From Sphingomonas vulcanisoli (lineage in GTDB: Bacteria; Pseudomonadota; Alphaproteobacteria; Sphingomonadales; Sphingomonadaceae), in contig NZ_JAAOZC010000004.1 of assembly GCF_011761305.1 (NCBI RefSeq), forward strand, positions 186,001 through 250,000: DNA of 64,000 nt. Reading direction: 5' to 3'. A program made the translations under genes and the position numbers. Shown here piece after piece: positions 30,249 to 39,669 of the stretch (position 1 is the stretch's first letter; each line of letters begins with the position of its first letter). The notes below the pieces were generated by a model. It was given only the letters and a program-made list of their open reading frames with translations, searched no databases and was not told where the DNA came from.

Positions 30249-30947
30249 ATGCGCCTGCTTCCCCTGGCTTTGCTGACGGCCCTTGCCACCCCGGCCTTCG
30301 CCGCCGACCCGCCGCCGGTAAACTCCGGCGCCACCCGGCTTGAGTTGGACGCGACCGGCGAGGTGACGCGCACGCCGGACGTGGTGCAGATCACCGCCGG
30401 GGTCGTCACGCAAAGCGCCAATGCCGCGCGCGCTCTCGCCGACAATGCCGAGCGCATGACCGCGACGATCGCCGCCCTGCGCCGCGCGGGCGTTGCGCCC
30501 AGCGATCTCCAGACCAGCGCGATCAGGCTGCAGCCGCAATATCGCTACACCGATGGGCAGCCGCCCGCGATCATCGCCTATCAGGCGACCAACCAGGTCG
30601 CGGTACGGCTCCACGATGTCGCCGGATCGGGCAAGGTGCTGGATGCCCTCGTCGCGGCGGGCGCCAACCAGATCGACGGGCCGAACCTCGGCATCGACAA
30701 GCCTGAGGCGGCGCTCGACGAAGCCCGCGTCCAGGCGCTGACCACCGCCCGCGCCCGCGCCGAGCTTTACGCGAAGGCTGCAGGCCTCCACGTCCGCCGC
30801 ATCGCGCAAATCAGCGAGAGCGGCAGCGACGCGCCGGTGATCCGGCCGATGGCGATGATGGCAATGGCCAAGCGCGCCGATACGCCGATCGAGGCGGGCG
30901 AGAGCAAGCTGAGCGTGACGCTGCATGTGACGTTCGAATTGGATTAA
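30249..30947 (+). CDS. SIMPL domain-containing periplasmic protein
   Basis: Exported 232-aa protein of the SIMPL (DUF541, Omp28/26 kDa) family. The signal peptide MRLLPLALLTALATPAFA is followed by the typical start of the domain, LELDATGEVTRTPDVVQITA, then VVTQSANAARALADNAERM, LQPQYRYTDGQPPAIIAYQA and a C-terminal strand pair SKLSVTLHVTFELD. Relatives are linked to oxidative stress tolerance, but the molecular role is unclear. ATG 30249 has AAGGAG 10 nt upstream. Confidence 0.9.
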   Translation: MRLLPLALLTALATPAFAADPPPVNSGATRLELDATGEVTRTPDVVQITAGVVTQSANAARALADNAERMTATIAALRRAGVAPSDLQTSAIRLQPQYRYTDGQPPAIIAYQATNQVAVRLHDVAGSGKVLDALVAAGANQIDGPNLGIDKPEAALDEARVQALTTARARAELYAKAAGLHVRRIAQISESGSDAPVIRPMAMMAMAKRADTPIEAGESKLSVTLHVTFELD

Positions 30948-30964
30948 ACACCCCTACAAATCCC

Positions 30965-31049
30965 CTTCGTGCTGAGCCTGTCGAAGCACCGTCCTTCTCT
31001 GCGACGGTGAAGAAAGTGCAGCCCTTCGACAGGCTCAGGGCGAACGGAG
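30965..31049. repeat. Short inverted repeat, family C, copy 4
   Basis: CCTTCGTGCTGAGCCTGTCG...CCCTTCGACAGGCTCAGGGC around a GACGGTGAAGAA centre. It lies between the SIMPL gene and glnD. Confidence 0.8.
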
Positions 31050-31112
31050 TATGTGGAGATGACGCGCTAATGCGATGACGAAACGCCCCCGACCCCCTAT
31101 CTGTAACCCCTG

Positions 31113-33872
31113 ATGTCCCAACGCTTCGAAACTCTGCCCCATCGCCGCGCGATCATCGATCGGCGGGCACTGGCCGATGCGCTGGCGGCGTTGCCGGCGG
31201 GGGAAGATTTGCGCGGGCGCGCCACGCCACTGCTGCGCGATGCGCTCGCCGCCGGACGGGAGGAGATCGCGCGCCGGCTGATAGAGCGGCCGAGCGCCGG
31301 CAATGAGACCGCGGCCTCTTATGCCTTCCTCACCGATCAGATCCTGCGGCTGGTGTTCGATTTCACCCTCCAGCGGCTCTATCCGCGCAACAATCCCTCT
31401 ACGGCCGAGCGGCTGACGCTGGCCGCGGTCGGCGGCTATGGCCGGGGCGAGATGGCGCTCCATTCGGACGTCGACATCGCCTTCCTCACGCCCTGGAAAC
31501 AGACCGCCTGGGGCGAGCAGGTGATCGAGGCGATTCTCTATACGCTCTGGGATCTCGGCCTGAAGGTCGGCCATTCCAGCCGCTCGCTGGATGACATGAT
31601 CCGCATGGCCAAGAGCGATCTTACCATCCGCACGGCCTTGCTGGAGGCACGCTACGTCTGGGGCGATCAGGCGCTCTATGACGAGGCCGGGCGCCGCTTC
31701 AACAGCCAGGTGGTGGACGGCACGGCGCGCGCCTTCGTGGTCGAGAAGCTCGGCGAACGCCAGCAGCGCCACGATCGCATGGGCGACAGCCGCTATGTCG
31801 TGGAGCCCAACGTCAAGGAGGGCAAAGGCGGCCTGCGCGATCTCCACACGCTCTTCTGGATCGGCAAATATGCCTATCAGGTGCCGACCGTCGGCGAACT
31901 GGTCGAACAAGGGCTGATGACGGCCAAGGAGCTGCGCCGTTTCCGCCGCGCCGAGAATTTCCTGTGGGCGGTGCGCTGCCACCTCCACATCGTCACCCGC
32001 CGCGCCGAGGATCGGCTGACCTTCGACGTCCAATCCGAAATCGCGCAGCGGATGCGCTATGCCGATCGCCCCGGCAAGACCGCGGTCGAGCGGTTCATGC
32101 ACCATTATTTCCTCACCGCGAAGGAAGTGGGCGATCTCACCGCCTTGTTCCTCGCGCATCTCGACGAACGCTTTGCCAGCCGGGGCCGCCGGCTCGGCAT
32201 CCCCAGCCTCAAGCGCCGCCCGCGCAAGCTGGACGGCTTCCTGCTCGATCGCGGCCGGCTGGCGGCGCCATCGGACGGCTTCTTCGCCGAGGATCCCGTC
32301 CGCTTGCTCCAGCTCTTCGCGCTGGCCGATTTCAACGAGGTGGAAATCCACCCGCTGACGCTGCGCCAGGCGGCGCGCGACACCCGGCTGATCGACAATG
32401 CCGTGCGCGCCGATCCGCGTGCCAACGCGCTGTTCATGGACGTGCTGACCAGCCCACGCGATCCCGAGCGCGTGCTGCGCTGGATGAACGAGGCGGGCAT
32501 CTTCGGCCGTTTCGTGCCCGATTTCGGCCGCGTCGTCGCGCAGATGCAGTTCGATATGTACCACCATTATACGGTGGACGAGCATAGCCTGCGCGCGATC
32601 GGGCTGCTCAGCCGGATCGAGCATGGCACGCTGGAAAGTGATCACCCCTTGGCCAGCCGGCTGCTGCCGCAACTGGTCTCGCGCCGCGCGTTGTTCGTGT
32701 CGGTACTGCTGCACGATATCGCCAAGGGCCGCGGCGGCGATCATTCGGTGCTGGGTGCCGAGGTGGCGCTGAAGCTCGGCCCGCGCTTCGGCCTCACCGG
32801 CGCCGAGACCGAGACCGTCGCCTGGCTGGTCCGCTATCACCTCTTGATGTCGGACACCGCGTTCAAGCGCGACCTGTCCGATTTCAAGACGATCCTCGAT
32901 TTCGCGGGCGCGGTGCAGAGCCCCGAGCGGTTGCGGCTGCTGCTGCTGCTGACCATCGTCGATATCCGCGCGGTGGGGCCGGGCATCTGGAACGGCTGGA
33001 AACGGCAGCTGCTGACCGATCTCTATCAATCCGCCGAAGAGGTGCTGCGGCTCGGCCACAAGCAGCGCGGCCGCTCCGAACGCATCGCCGACAAGCGCGC
33101 CGAGGTTGCGGTGGAACTCGGCTGGAGCCGCCAGCGCTTCGATGCGCACGTCAAGCGTTTCCCGGACAGCTATTGGGTGGCCGAGGGCACCGACATCCTG
33201 GAGCGCAACGCCCGCCAGATCGCCGCCGCTGATGCCGGGGACAAGCCGCTCTCGATCGTCGCACAATATGATGCGCAGCGCGCCGCGACGCTGGTGACGA
33301 TCTACGCGGGCGATCATGCCGGGCTCTTCTATCGCATCGCGGGCGCGATCCACCTCGCCGGCGGCAACATCATCGATGCGCGCATCCACACGACGCGCGA
33401 CGGTATGGCGATCGACAATCTGCTGGTGCAGGATCCGTTCGGCCAAGCGTTCGACGATCCCCACCGGCTGCAGCGGCTGGCGAGCATGATCGAGGATGCG
33501 CTGGCCAACCGCAGCCAGCTCGCCTCCAAGCTCGCCGCCAAGCCATCGGCCCGCACCCGCGCCGACGCCTTCACAATCGAGCCGAACGTGCTGATCGATA
33601 ACAAGGCATCCAACCGCTACACGGTGGTGGAGATCAACGCCCGCGATCGCCCGGCGCTGCTCCATGCGCTGGCCTATGCGCTGTTCCAGGCCAAGGTCAC
33701 GATCCACTCGGCCCACATCGCCACCTATGGCGAGCGCGCGGTCGACGTTTTCTACTTGACCGATCTGACCGGGGACAAGATCATCGCCCCAGCCCGGATC
33801 AAGACGCTGGCGAAATTGCTGGTCGAAGCGGCGGGCGGCGTGCCGGCGAAGAGGGAACGGGTGGCGGCTTAG
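31113..33872 (+). CDS. glnD: [Protein-PII] uridylyltransferase / uridylyl-removing enzyme
   Basis: Bifunctional nitrogen sensor that uridylylates PII proteins under nitrogen limitation and removes UMP when glutamine is high. The 919-aa protein has the nucleotidyltransferase motif GGYGRGEMALHSDVD (107-121), the GlnD-type NLKEGKGGLRDLHT (here NVKEGKGGLRDLHTLFW), a central HD domain (LLHDIAKGRGGDHS near 530) and two C-terminal ACT domains (about 725-800, 840-905) for glutamine sensing. ATG 31113. No other nitrogen genes are adjacent. Confidence 0.97.
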   Translation: MSQRFETLPHRRAIIDRRALADALAALPAGEDLRGRATPLLRDALAAGREEIARRLIERPSAGNETAASYAFLTDQILRLVFDFTLQRLYPRNNPSTAERLTLAAVGGYGRGEMALHSDVDIAFLTPWKQTAWGEQVIEAILYTLWDLGLKVGHSSRSLDDMIRMAKSDLTIRTALLEARYVWGDQALYDEAGRRFNSQVVDGTARAFVVEKLGERQQRHDRMGDSRYVVEPNVKEGKGGLRDLHTLFWIGKYAYQVPTVGELVEQGLMTAKELRRFRRAENFLWAVRCHLHIVTRRAEDRLTFDVQSEIAQRMRYADRPGKTAVERFMHHYFLTAKEVGDLTALFLAHLDERFASRGRRLGIPSLKRRPRKLDGFLLDRGRLAAPSDGFFAEDPVRLLQLFALADFNEVEIHPLTLRQAARDTRLIDNAVRADPRANALFMDVLTSPRDPERVLRWMNEAGIFGRFVPDFGRVVAQMQFDMYHHYTVDEHSLRAIGLLSRIEHGTLESDHPLASRLLPQLVSRRALFVSVLLHDIAKGRGGDHSVLGAEVALKLGPRFGLTGAETETVAWLVRYHLLMSDTAFKRDLSDFKTILDFAGAVQSPERLRLLLLLTIVDIRAVGPGIWNGWKRQLLTDLYQSAEEVLRLGHKQRGRSERIADKRAEVAVELGWSRQRFDAHVKRFPDSYWVAEGTDILERNARQIAAADAGDKPLSIVAQYDAQRAATLVTIYAGDHAGLFYRIAGAIHLAGGNIIDARIHTTRDGMAIDNLLVQDPFGQAFDDPHRLQRLASMIEDALANRSQLASKLAAKPSARTRADAFTIEPNVLIDNKASNRYTVVEINARDRPALLHALAYALFQAKVTIHSAHIATYGERAVDVFYLTDLTGDKIIAPARIKTLAKLLVEAAGGVPAKRERVAA

Positions 33873-33882
33873 CGACCAAATT

Positions 33883-33964
33883 ACCGTTCGTGTCGAGCGA
33901 AGTCGAGACACGTTCGGCCTCGCCGCCCTTGGCACGTCCCTCGACTTCGCTCGGGACGAACGAA
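33883..33964. repeat. Short inverted repeat, family C, copy 5
   Basis: CCGTTCGTGTCGAGCGAAGTCGAGACACG...CGTCCCTCGACTTCGCTCGGGACGAACG. Nested inverted arms between the convergent glnD and ferredoxin genes. Confidence 0.8.
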
Positions 33965-33975
33965 ATTGAGATTTG

Positions 33976-34314
33976 CTAACGCCCCCGCATATCCCGGCTT
34001 TCCCCCGGCATCCTGACAGTCAACCCGTCCAGCGCGGTGGTCAGATGGATCTGACACGCTAGCCGGCTGGTGCGCGATACGCCGGTGGCGAGATCGAGCA
34101 GGTCATCCTCTTCTTCGCTGGCGCGCGGCAACTTGGCGAACCATTCCGGATCGACGATGATATGGCAGGTGGAGCAGGCCATCTGCCCCTCGCACGTCCC
34201 TTCCAGCGGCTGGGCCGCCGCCTGTGCCACTTCCAGCAGCCGCGCGCCCTCTTCCGCATTGGCTTCCCGAACCTCGCCGCCATCGGCGGAGACGAAGCGC
34301 ACCCTGATCGTCAT
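33976..34314 (-). CDS. [2Fe-2S] ferredoxin
   Basis: Adrenodoxin-like [2Fe-2S] ferredoxin, 112 aa. Cluster ligands are CEGQMACSTC (C-x5-C-x2-C) and the later Cys in RLACQIHL. The MPGE-rich tail (GLTVRMPGESRDMRGR) is typical of the family. ATG 34314 overlaps the TGA of the upstream cysteine desulfurase (ATGA) and has GGGAG just upstream. As third gene of a desulfurase-desulfurase-ferredoxin operon it probably serves iron-sulfur cluster assembly. Confidence 0.93.
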   Translation of the reverse strand: MTIRVRFVSADGGEVREANAEEGARLLEVAQAAAQPLEGTCEGQMACSTCHIIVDPEWFAKLPRASEEEDDLLDLATGVSRTSRLACQIHLTTALDGLTVRMPGESRDMRGR

Positions 34315-35423
34315 GCCCACTCCCGCTGTGCCGCCGCCGCCGCGTTGATCCGCGCGACCGCCTCTTCGATCTCGTCCATCGTCGTATAGCGCCCAAATCC
34401 CAATCGGATCGAGGCGCGCGCTTCCGTATCGCTCAGCCCGATCGCGCGCAGCACGTGGCTCGGCCGTCCCGATCCGCTGGCGCAGGCCGAACCCGCCGAA
34501 AAAGCGATGTCGCGCAGTTCGGAAATCAGCCGCGCGCTATCCAGCCCGTCCCGGCGCAGATTGAGATTGCCGGGATAGCGGCGGGATCGCGATCCATTGA
34601 CGTGCCAGCCTGCGTCGCGGAAGCCCGCCCGTGCGTGGTCCGCCAGGGCTAGGACGTGCCGCCAATCGTCATCGATCCGTACCGCGGCCAGCGCCGCCGC
34701 CGCACCGAACCCGGCGCATAGCATTGGGGACAAGGTGCCGGAGCGCAGCCCGCCCTCCTGCCCGCCACCGTGGAGTAACGGCGCCGGCGCGAGGCCATCG
34801 CGCACCCACAGCGCGCCGATCCCCTTCGGGCCGTGGATCTTGTGCGCCGAGAGCGCGATCAGATCGCAGTTGGCGGGCGGCGCGATCCGGCCATAGCCCT
34901 GTACGGCATCGCAGAGCATCACCGCGCCATGGTGTTGGGCCAGCTCGCCCAGCAATTCCACCGGCTGGAGCACGCCGATCTCGTTATTGACCTGCATCGC
35001 GACGACCAGCGCGGTGCGATCGTCGATAGCGCGGCGCGCGTCTTCGAGACGCACGATCCCGTCGCTTTCGACCGGCAGGATAACGACCTCATAGCCCTGC
35101 GCGGCCATCGCCGCGGCGCTGTCCAGCACGCAGGCATGCTCGGTGGCGATCGTCACCAGCTTCCGGCGGTCGGGCGGCGCACCGGCCATCACCCCCTTGA
35201 TCGCCCAATTGACCGCTTCGGTCGCGCCGCCGGTGAAAAACAGCCGTCCTCCGGGGCCGAACGGCGCCGCGATCTGATTGCGCGCCAGCTCCACCGCCGC
35301 CTTGGCCTCGCGCCCCGGCCGATGTGGGGAGTGGGGATTGCCGCACTGATCCAGCCACGGCAGCATCGCCGCCTTGGCCTCCGGCGCGAGCGGCGTGGTC
35401 GCCTGATAATCGAGGTAGATCAT
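34311..35423 (-). CDS. Cysteine desulfurase family protein (second of pair)
   Basis: PLP-dependent class V aminotransferase of the NifS/IscS type, 370 aa; mobilises sulfur from cysteine for Fe-S clusters or thio-modification. It has MIYLDYQATTPL, the PLP-contact THE-type TEHACVLDS, the PLP Lys in LSAHKIHGPKGIG and the persulfide Cys in SAGSACASGSGRPSHVL. It starts at ATG 35423, overlapping the stop of the first desulfurase by ATGA, and ends by ATGA overlap with the ferredoxin gene: a tightly coupled three-gene operon. Confidence 0.92.
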   Translation of the reverse strand: MIYLDYQATTPLAPEAKAAMLPWLDQCGNPHSPHRPGREAKAAVELARNQIAAPFGPGGRLFFTGGATEAVNWAIKGVMAGAPPDRRKLVTIATEHACVLDSAAAMAAQGYEVVILPVESDGIVRLEDARRAIDDRTALVVAMQVNNEIGVLQPVELLGELAQHHGAVMLCDAVQGYGRIAPPANCDLIALSAHKIHGPKGIGALWVRDGLAPAPLLHGGGQEGGLRSGTLSPMLCAGFGAAAALAAVRIDDDWRHVLALADHARAGFRDAGWHVNGSRSRRYPGNLNLRRDGLDSARLISELRDIAFSAGSACASGSGRPSHVLRAIGLSDTEARASIRLGFGRYTTMDEIEEAVARINAAAAAQREWA

Positions 35424-36469
35424 GCCGCGCGCGCCCGGGCTTCATGGGCAAGCGCGGCCCAGGCATCGGCGAAGGCGCGCACGTCTTCCGCGGTCGTCGT
35501 CCAGCCCAAACTGACGCGGATCACCTGATCGGCGGCCTCGGGCACCAGCCCGATCGCGGCGAGCACCGGGCTGCGCTTGAGGCTGCCCGAGGAACAGGCG
35601 CTCCCCGCCGAAACCGCGAAGCCGCCGAGATCAAAGCGCATCAGCTGCGCCGCCGCGCTCACCCCCGGCATGCGGTAGGAAGCAATCGTGGCGAGCCGCG
35701 GCGAGGCATCGCAGATCACCACACCTCCCGCCGCGCGCACCGCCGCATCCAGTTCCTCGCGCCACGCCGCCACCGCGTCCAGCCAAGGCTCGCCCGCATC
35801 CAGCGCCGCCGCAAAGCCGAGGGCGCCCGGCAGATTCTCCGTCCCCGGCCGATAGCCCTGCTCCTGCCCCTGCCCCACCGGCGTCAGCGCGCCGAGGTCG
35901 CGGGCGAGCAGCGCCCCGATCCCCGGCGGGCCGCCGAACTTGTGCGCCGAGACGGCGATCATGTCGGCGGGCGGCAGCGGCAGCTTGGCCGCGCCCTGCG
36001 CGCAATCGGCGAACAGCAGGCCACCCTTGGTCTTGATCCGCTCCGCCAGCGCATCGAGCGGCTGGATCACCCCGGTCTCCGAATTGACCTGCTGAATTGC
36101 GACCAGCGCATCCTCGGGCATCTCGGCATCGACCAGGCCATCCGCGCCAACCGGCAACACCGCCGCGCCGGGCGCCGCGCCTACCACCGCCGCATGCTCC
36201 ACCGCCGAAATCGCCACCGGCCGCTTCGCCCGCCCCAAAGCGATCGCTGCCGCCTCGGTTGCGCCGCTGGTGAAGAGCAGCTCGCCCGTCCAGCCCAGCG
36301 CCGCCTTGATGCGATCGCGTGCACCCTCCAGCGCCGCCCGCGCCGCGCGGCCCTCGGCATGTTGCGAGGAGGGATTGGCCCAGCGCGCCATGCCCTCGGC
36401 CATCGCCGCCGCCGCCTCGGGCCGGATCACCGTCGTCGCGGCATGATCGAGGGTGATGCGGTCGTTCAA
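35420..36469 (-). CDS. Cysteine desulfurase family protein (first of pair)
   Basis: Class V PLP enzyme, 349 aa from TTG 36469, which has GGAAGG 4 nt upstream. Landmarks: ITLDHAATTVIRPEA, EHAAVVGAAPG (lacking the Thr of THE), PLP Lys in VSAHKFGGPPGIG and the Cys loop SAGSACSSGSLKRSPVL. It differs clearly from the second copy, so this is an old duplication or two recruited enzymes. Some NifS-like proteins act as cysteine sulfinate or selenocysteine enzymes, so its exact substrate is open. Divergent from the alpha/beta hydrolase gene. Confidence 0.9.
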   Translation of the reverse strand: MNDRITLDHAATTVIRPEAAAAMAEGMARWANPSSQHAEGRAARAALEGARDRIKAALGWTGELLFTSGATEAAAIALGRAKRPVAISAVEHAAVVGAAPGAAVLPVGADGLVDAEMPEDALVAIQQVNSETGVIQPLDALAERIKTKGGLLFADCAQGAAKLPLPPADMIAVSAHKFGGPPGIGALLARDLGALTPVGQGQEQGYRPGTENLPGALGFAAALDAGEPWLDAVAAWREELDAAVRAAGGVVICDASPRLATIASYRMPGVSAAAQLMRFDLGGFAVSAGSACSSGSLKRSPVLAAIGLVPEAADQVIRVSLGWTTTAEDVRAFADAWAALAHEARARAA

Positions 36470-36570
36470 GCTGCCTTCCAAAAGATTGCGCCAGCGGCAC
36501 CCCTTTCTATATAGGCCCACGATCGCCGCCACCCTAGCGGCCCCCTTTTTTACGCGCAGGATCCCGCCCT

Positions 36571-37212
36571 TTGCCCGAAGTCATTTTTCCCGGCCCCGAA
36601 GGCCGTCTCGAAGGCCGCTTCAATCCGGGTCCGCGCCCGCGCGCGCCCGTCGCCATGATTCTCCACCCGCATCCGCAGGCGGGGGGCACGATGAACAACG
36701 CCATCGTGCAGGCGCTCTACCAGACCTTCGTGCGCCGCGGCTTCGCCACGCTGCGCTTCAATTTCCGCGGCGTCGGCAAGAGCCAGGGCGTGTTCGATAA
36801 CGGCATCGGCGAATTGTCCGATGCCGCATCCGCGCTCGATTGGGTGCAGAGCTTCCATCCCGAGGCGCAGACCACCTGGATCGCGGGCTTCTCGTTCGGC
36901 GCCTGGATCGGCATGCAGCTGTTGATGCGCCGCCCGGAAATCAAGGGCTTCATTTCGATCGCCCCGCCCGCCAACCTCTACGATTTCACCTTCCTCGCGC
37001 CCTGCCCTTCCTCGGGCATCATCATCCAGGGCGAGGCTGATGAGGTGGCGACCCCGGCGGCGACGCAGAAGCTGGTCGATAAGCTCCGCACCCAGCGGCA
37101 CATCACCATCCACCACGATACGATTCCCAAGGCCAACCACTTCTTCCAGCATGAGATGCCCGATCTGATGAAGTCGGTGGATGCCTATCTGGACATGCGC
37201 CTGAAGGGCTGA
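36571..37212 (+). CDS. Alpha/beta hydrolase (YqiA/UPF-like, short)
   Basis: Compact alpha/beta-fold hydrolase of 213 aa. Strand-turn motifs are MILHPHPQAGGTMNN (oxyanion loop), RFNFRGVGKSQG, the nucleophile elbow AGFSFGAWIG, the Asp in IIIQGEADEVATP and the His in KANHFFQHEM. Such short hydrolases often sit beside the cysteine desulfurase pair in related genomes, but no substrate is known to me. Start TTG 36571 has AGGA upstream at long spacing, so it is only likely. Confidence 0.87.
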   Translation: MPEVIFPGPEGRLEGRFNPGPRPRAPVAMILHPHPQAGGTMNNAIVQALYQTFVRRGFATLRFNFRGVGKSQGVFDNGIGELSDAASALDWVQSFHPEAQTTWIAGFSFGAWIGMQLLMRRPEIKGFISIAPPANLYDFTFLAPCPSSGIIIQGEADEVATPAATQKLVDKLRTQRHITIHHDTIPKANHFFQHEMPDLMKSVDAYLDMRLKG

Positions 37213-37219
37213 TCGCAAA

Positions 37220-37343
37220 ATCCTCCCCTGGAAGGGGAGGTGGCATCGCGCAGCGATGACGGAGGGGTGTCGCCCTCACGAGGGCGCGATACCCCTCCAC
37301 CATTCGCTGCGCGAACGGTCCCCCTCCCCTTGCAGGGGAGGAT
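37220..37343. repeat. Palindromic repeat, family B, copy 5
   Basis: TCCTCCCCTGGAAGGGGAGG and CCCCTCCCCTTGCAGGGGAG arms with inner GCATCGCGCAGCGATG and ATTCGCTGCGCGAACGG parts. It lies between convergent hydrolase and CPBP genes. Confidence 0.85.
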
Positions 37344-37360
37344 TTGGACATCAAACCGGT

Positions 37361-38113
37361 CTACTCGCCCTTGCGGCCGAAGCGAAGCGCGCGCGGCACG
37401 CCCCAATCACCCGCCAGCCAGGTGGCGAGCAAGAGCAAGATGATCATCGGAATCTGCGCGGGCGATCCCAGCGCCTTGGCGGCCGTATGCCAGCCCGCCG
37501 CGATCGCGGAGCTGCGCGTCCGCCGCGTCGCCGCGGCCAGCGCGAAGCTTCCGACCAGCAGCACGCCCGCGAAGATCGCGGCCGCGCTCGGCACGATCAG
37601 GCTCGGCCACAGGAAGGTCCAGTGCCAGGCGAAACACAATAGCCAGGTGACGAGCGCCCCGCGCCATAGCGCGATGCCGCCGAGCGCATTGTACAGCCAT
37701 TCGCGCCAGCCGAGCTCCTCGCCGATGCAATAGACGATCATGCTCAGCCCGATCGTGAAGGCGTCGAGGTGCGGATTGACATGGAAGACGCCGATGCCGG
37801 TGGCGGCGAGGCAGGCCGGTGGCGCCGCCAGCGCGACCAAAGCCCAAAGCCGGGATTTGCCGAGAAAACCGGCGCGACCCGCGCGCTGCATCGGCCGCAG
37901 TACATCGGCGATCAGCGCCCCCATCACCGGGCCGAAGCCGATCAGCACGGTGCCATCGATGATCGGCGCTGCCTTGCCGCCCGGCAACCGCACCGCACCC
38001 CAGCGCGCCGCCGCCCAGGACCAGGCGCAGGCGATCACGAAGAAGATCGCAATGGCCAGCCAATCGGGGCCGCCCGCTTGCGGATCTTCGGCCCTTCTCC
38101 AGTAAGCGAACAC
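37361..38113 (-). CDS. CPBP family intramembrane metalloprotease
   Basis: Polytopic membrane protein of the CPBP (CAAX protease and bacteriocin processing, Abi) family, 250 aa, with about eight helices. The catalytic motifs are IGEELGWREWLYNAL (EExxxR) and the His in CFAWHWTFLWPSL. Start GTG 38113 is supported by GGGGGAGAGG just upstream. An upstream extension would be translated through the neighbouring repeat and is unlikely. Substrate unknown. Confidence 0.9.
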   Translation of the reverse strand: MFAYWRRAEDPQAGGPDWLAIAIFFVIACAWSWAAARWGAVRLPGGKAAPIIDGTVLIGFGPVMGALIADVLRPMQRAGRAGFLGKSRLWALVALAAPPACLAATGIGVFHVNPHLDAFTIGLSMIVYCIGEELGWREWLYNALGGIALWRGALVTWLLCFAWHWTFLWPSLIVPSAAAIFAGVLLVGSFALAAATRRTRSSAIAAGWHTAAKALGSPAQIPMIILLLLATWLAGDWGVPRALRFGRKGE

Positions 38114-38206
38114 GATCCTCTCCCCCGATTGAGCCGAACGCTCGCCGCTTCGGAGGCGGCGGTCAAGTGGGGCGGCGTTAACATCCGTGACGAGGACGGA
38201 TCGCCG

Positions 38207-38324
38207 ATCCTCCCCTGGAAGGGGAGGTGGCAGGCCGAAGGCCTGACGGAGGGGTGTCACCCTCTCGATAGCGGGACACCCCTCCGACGCGCTCCGCGCG
38301 CCACCTCCCCTTGCAGGGGAGGAT
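38207..38324. repeat. Palindromic repeat, family B, copy 6
   Basis: TCCTCCCCTGGAAGGGGAGG (near 38208) and CACCTCCCCTTGCAGGGGAG arms; the inner parts are GCAGGCCGAAGGCCTG and CGACGCGCTCCGCGCG. It lies in the gap between the divergent CPBP and MFS genes. Confidence 0.85.
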
Positions 38325-38409
38325 TGAATGGGGATCCTACAAGCGCCGCCATGCCCGCCCGTATATTTCCTTGCCCAATCCTTCCGCGCCCTCCTGTTAT
38401 GGGTGCGCA

Positions 38410-39669
38410 ATGATCCTCCGCCTTCGCCCGCCCGCCGCCATCTATGCGGTCGTCGCCGTGACCTTTTTCGCCTTGCTCGCCTCGGCGGGGATGCGCGCGA
38501 CGCCGGGCGTGCTGATGGTGCCGCTGCACCTCGCCTTCGGCTGGGATCGCGCGACGATCTCGGCCGCGGCGGCGATCGGCATTGTTCTCTATGGGCTGGT
38601 CGGGCCGTTCGCGGCGGCCTTGATGCAGAGCTTCGGCATCAGGCGGACGATGATCGCGGGCCTGGCACTGATGTCCGGCGCGACCTTCCTCAGCCTGTGG
38701 ATGCGTACGCCGTGGCACTATGTGCTGACCTGGGGCGTGATCTCAGGTGTCGGCACGGGCGCGGTCGCCTCGGTGATGGGCGCGGCGGTGGTCAATCGCT
38801 GGTTCGCGACGCGGCAGGGGCTGGTGATGGGCATGCTCTCGGCCAGCACCGCGACGGGCTCGCTGATCTTCCTGCCCTTGCTCGCCTGGCTCAGCCGGGA
38901 AGGCGCGTGGCAGCCCGTGGTGCTGGCGGTGAGCCTCGCCTGCGCCGCGCTGATCCCGATGGCGCTGCTCTTCATGCCCGAACATCCCGGTGACATCGGC
39001 ACGCGGCGCTTCGGCGAATCGCCGGATGCGCCGATCGAGCCCGTGGTGCGCAAGGCGGCGAGCCCGATGCTGGCCTTTGCAGTGCTCGCCAAAGCGGCGC
39101 GGACGCGGGTGTTCTGGCTGCTGTTCGGCACCTTCTTCGTCTGCGGGCTGACCACCAACGGGCTGGTCGGCACGCACCTCATCGCCTTTTGCGGCGATCA
39201 CGGCATTCCGCCGGTGCGCGCCGCCGGATTGCTGTCGCTGATGGGGCTATTCGATCTCGTCGGCACAACCGCCTCGGGCTGGCTGACCGACCGCACCGAT
39301 CCGCGCAAATTGCTGTTCGTCTATTATGGCCTGCGCGGGCTATCGCTGATCGCCTTGCCCTTCCTCGATTTCGGCGCGGCCAGCCTGACGATCTTCGCGA
39401 TTTTTTACGGGCTCGACTGGATCGCGACCGTGCCGCCGACCGTGGCGATCGCCAACCGCCATTTCGGGCGCGACGAGGCCCCAATCGTGTTCGGCTGGGT
39501 GGCGGTGGGCCATCAACTCGGCGCCGCGCTGGCGGCGTTCGGCGGCGGGCTGATCCGCGAGGTATCGGGGAGTTATGCGCCCGCGTTCCTGCTCTCGGGG
39601 GTGCTGGGTGTGATGGCGGCGGTGGCGGTATTCGGGTTGCAGCGCGTGGCGCGGCCGGCAACCGCCTGA
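38410..39669 (+). CDS. MFS transporter
   Basis: Major facilitator superfamily permease, 419 aa, with twelve predicted helices in two halves separated by a loop near residue 200 (GDIGTRRFGESPDAP). MFS signature sequences are seen after TM2-3 (GPFAAALMQSFGIRRTMI) and between TM8-9 (GWLTDRTDPRKLL). Resembles oxalate/formate-antiporter-like and monocarboxylate MFS members; substrate not assignable. ATG 38410 follows an unoccupied 85-bp gap after the repeat. Confidence 0.9.
   Translation: MILRLRPPAAIYAVVAVTFFALLASAGMRATPGVLMVPLHLAFGWDRATISAAAAIGIVLYGLVGPFAAALMQSFGIRRTMIAGLALMSGATFLSLWMRTPWHYVLTWGVISGVGTGAVASVMGAAVVNRWFATRQGLVMGMLSASTATGSLIFLPLLAWLSREGAWQPVVLAVSLACAALIPMALLFMPEHPGDIGTRRFGESPDAPIEPVVRKAASPMLAFAVLAKAARTRVFWLLFGTFFVCGLTTNGLVGTHLIAFCGDHGIPPVRAAGLLSLMGLFDLVGTTASGWLTDRTDPRKLLFVYYGLRGLSLIALPFLDFGAASLTIFAIFYGLDWIATVPPTVAIANRHFGRDEAPIVFGWVAVGHQLGAALAAFGGGLIREVSGSYAPAFLLSGVLGVMAAVAVFGLQRVARPATA

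Noticed and set aside
31035-33935. Very long open frame antisense to glnD
   Set aside because: Same GC-bias artefact; the plus strand encodes an intact GlnD with all domains.
38114-38410. N-terminal extension of the CPBP protease through the repeat
   Set aside because: It would translate a family B repeat into a Pro/Arg-rich stretch before the first membrane helix; GTG 38113 has a good ribosome binding site.
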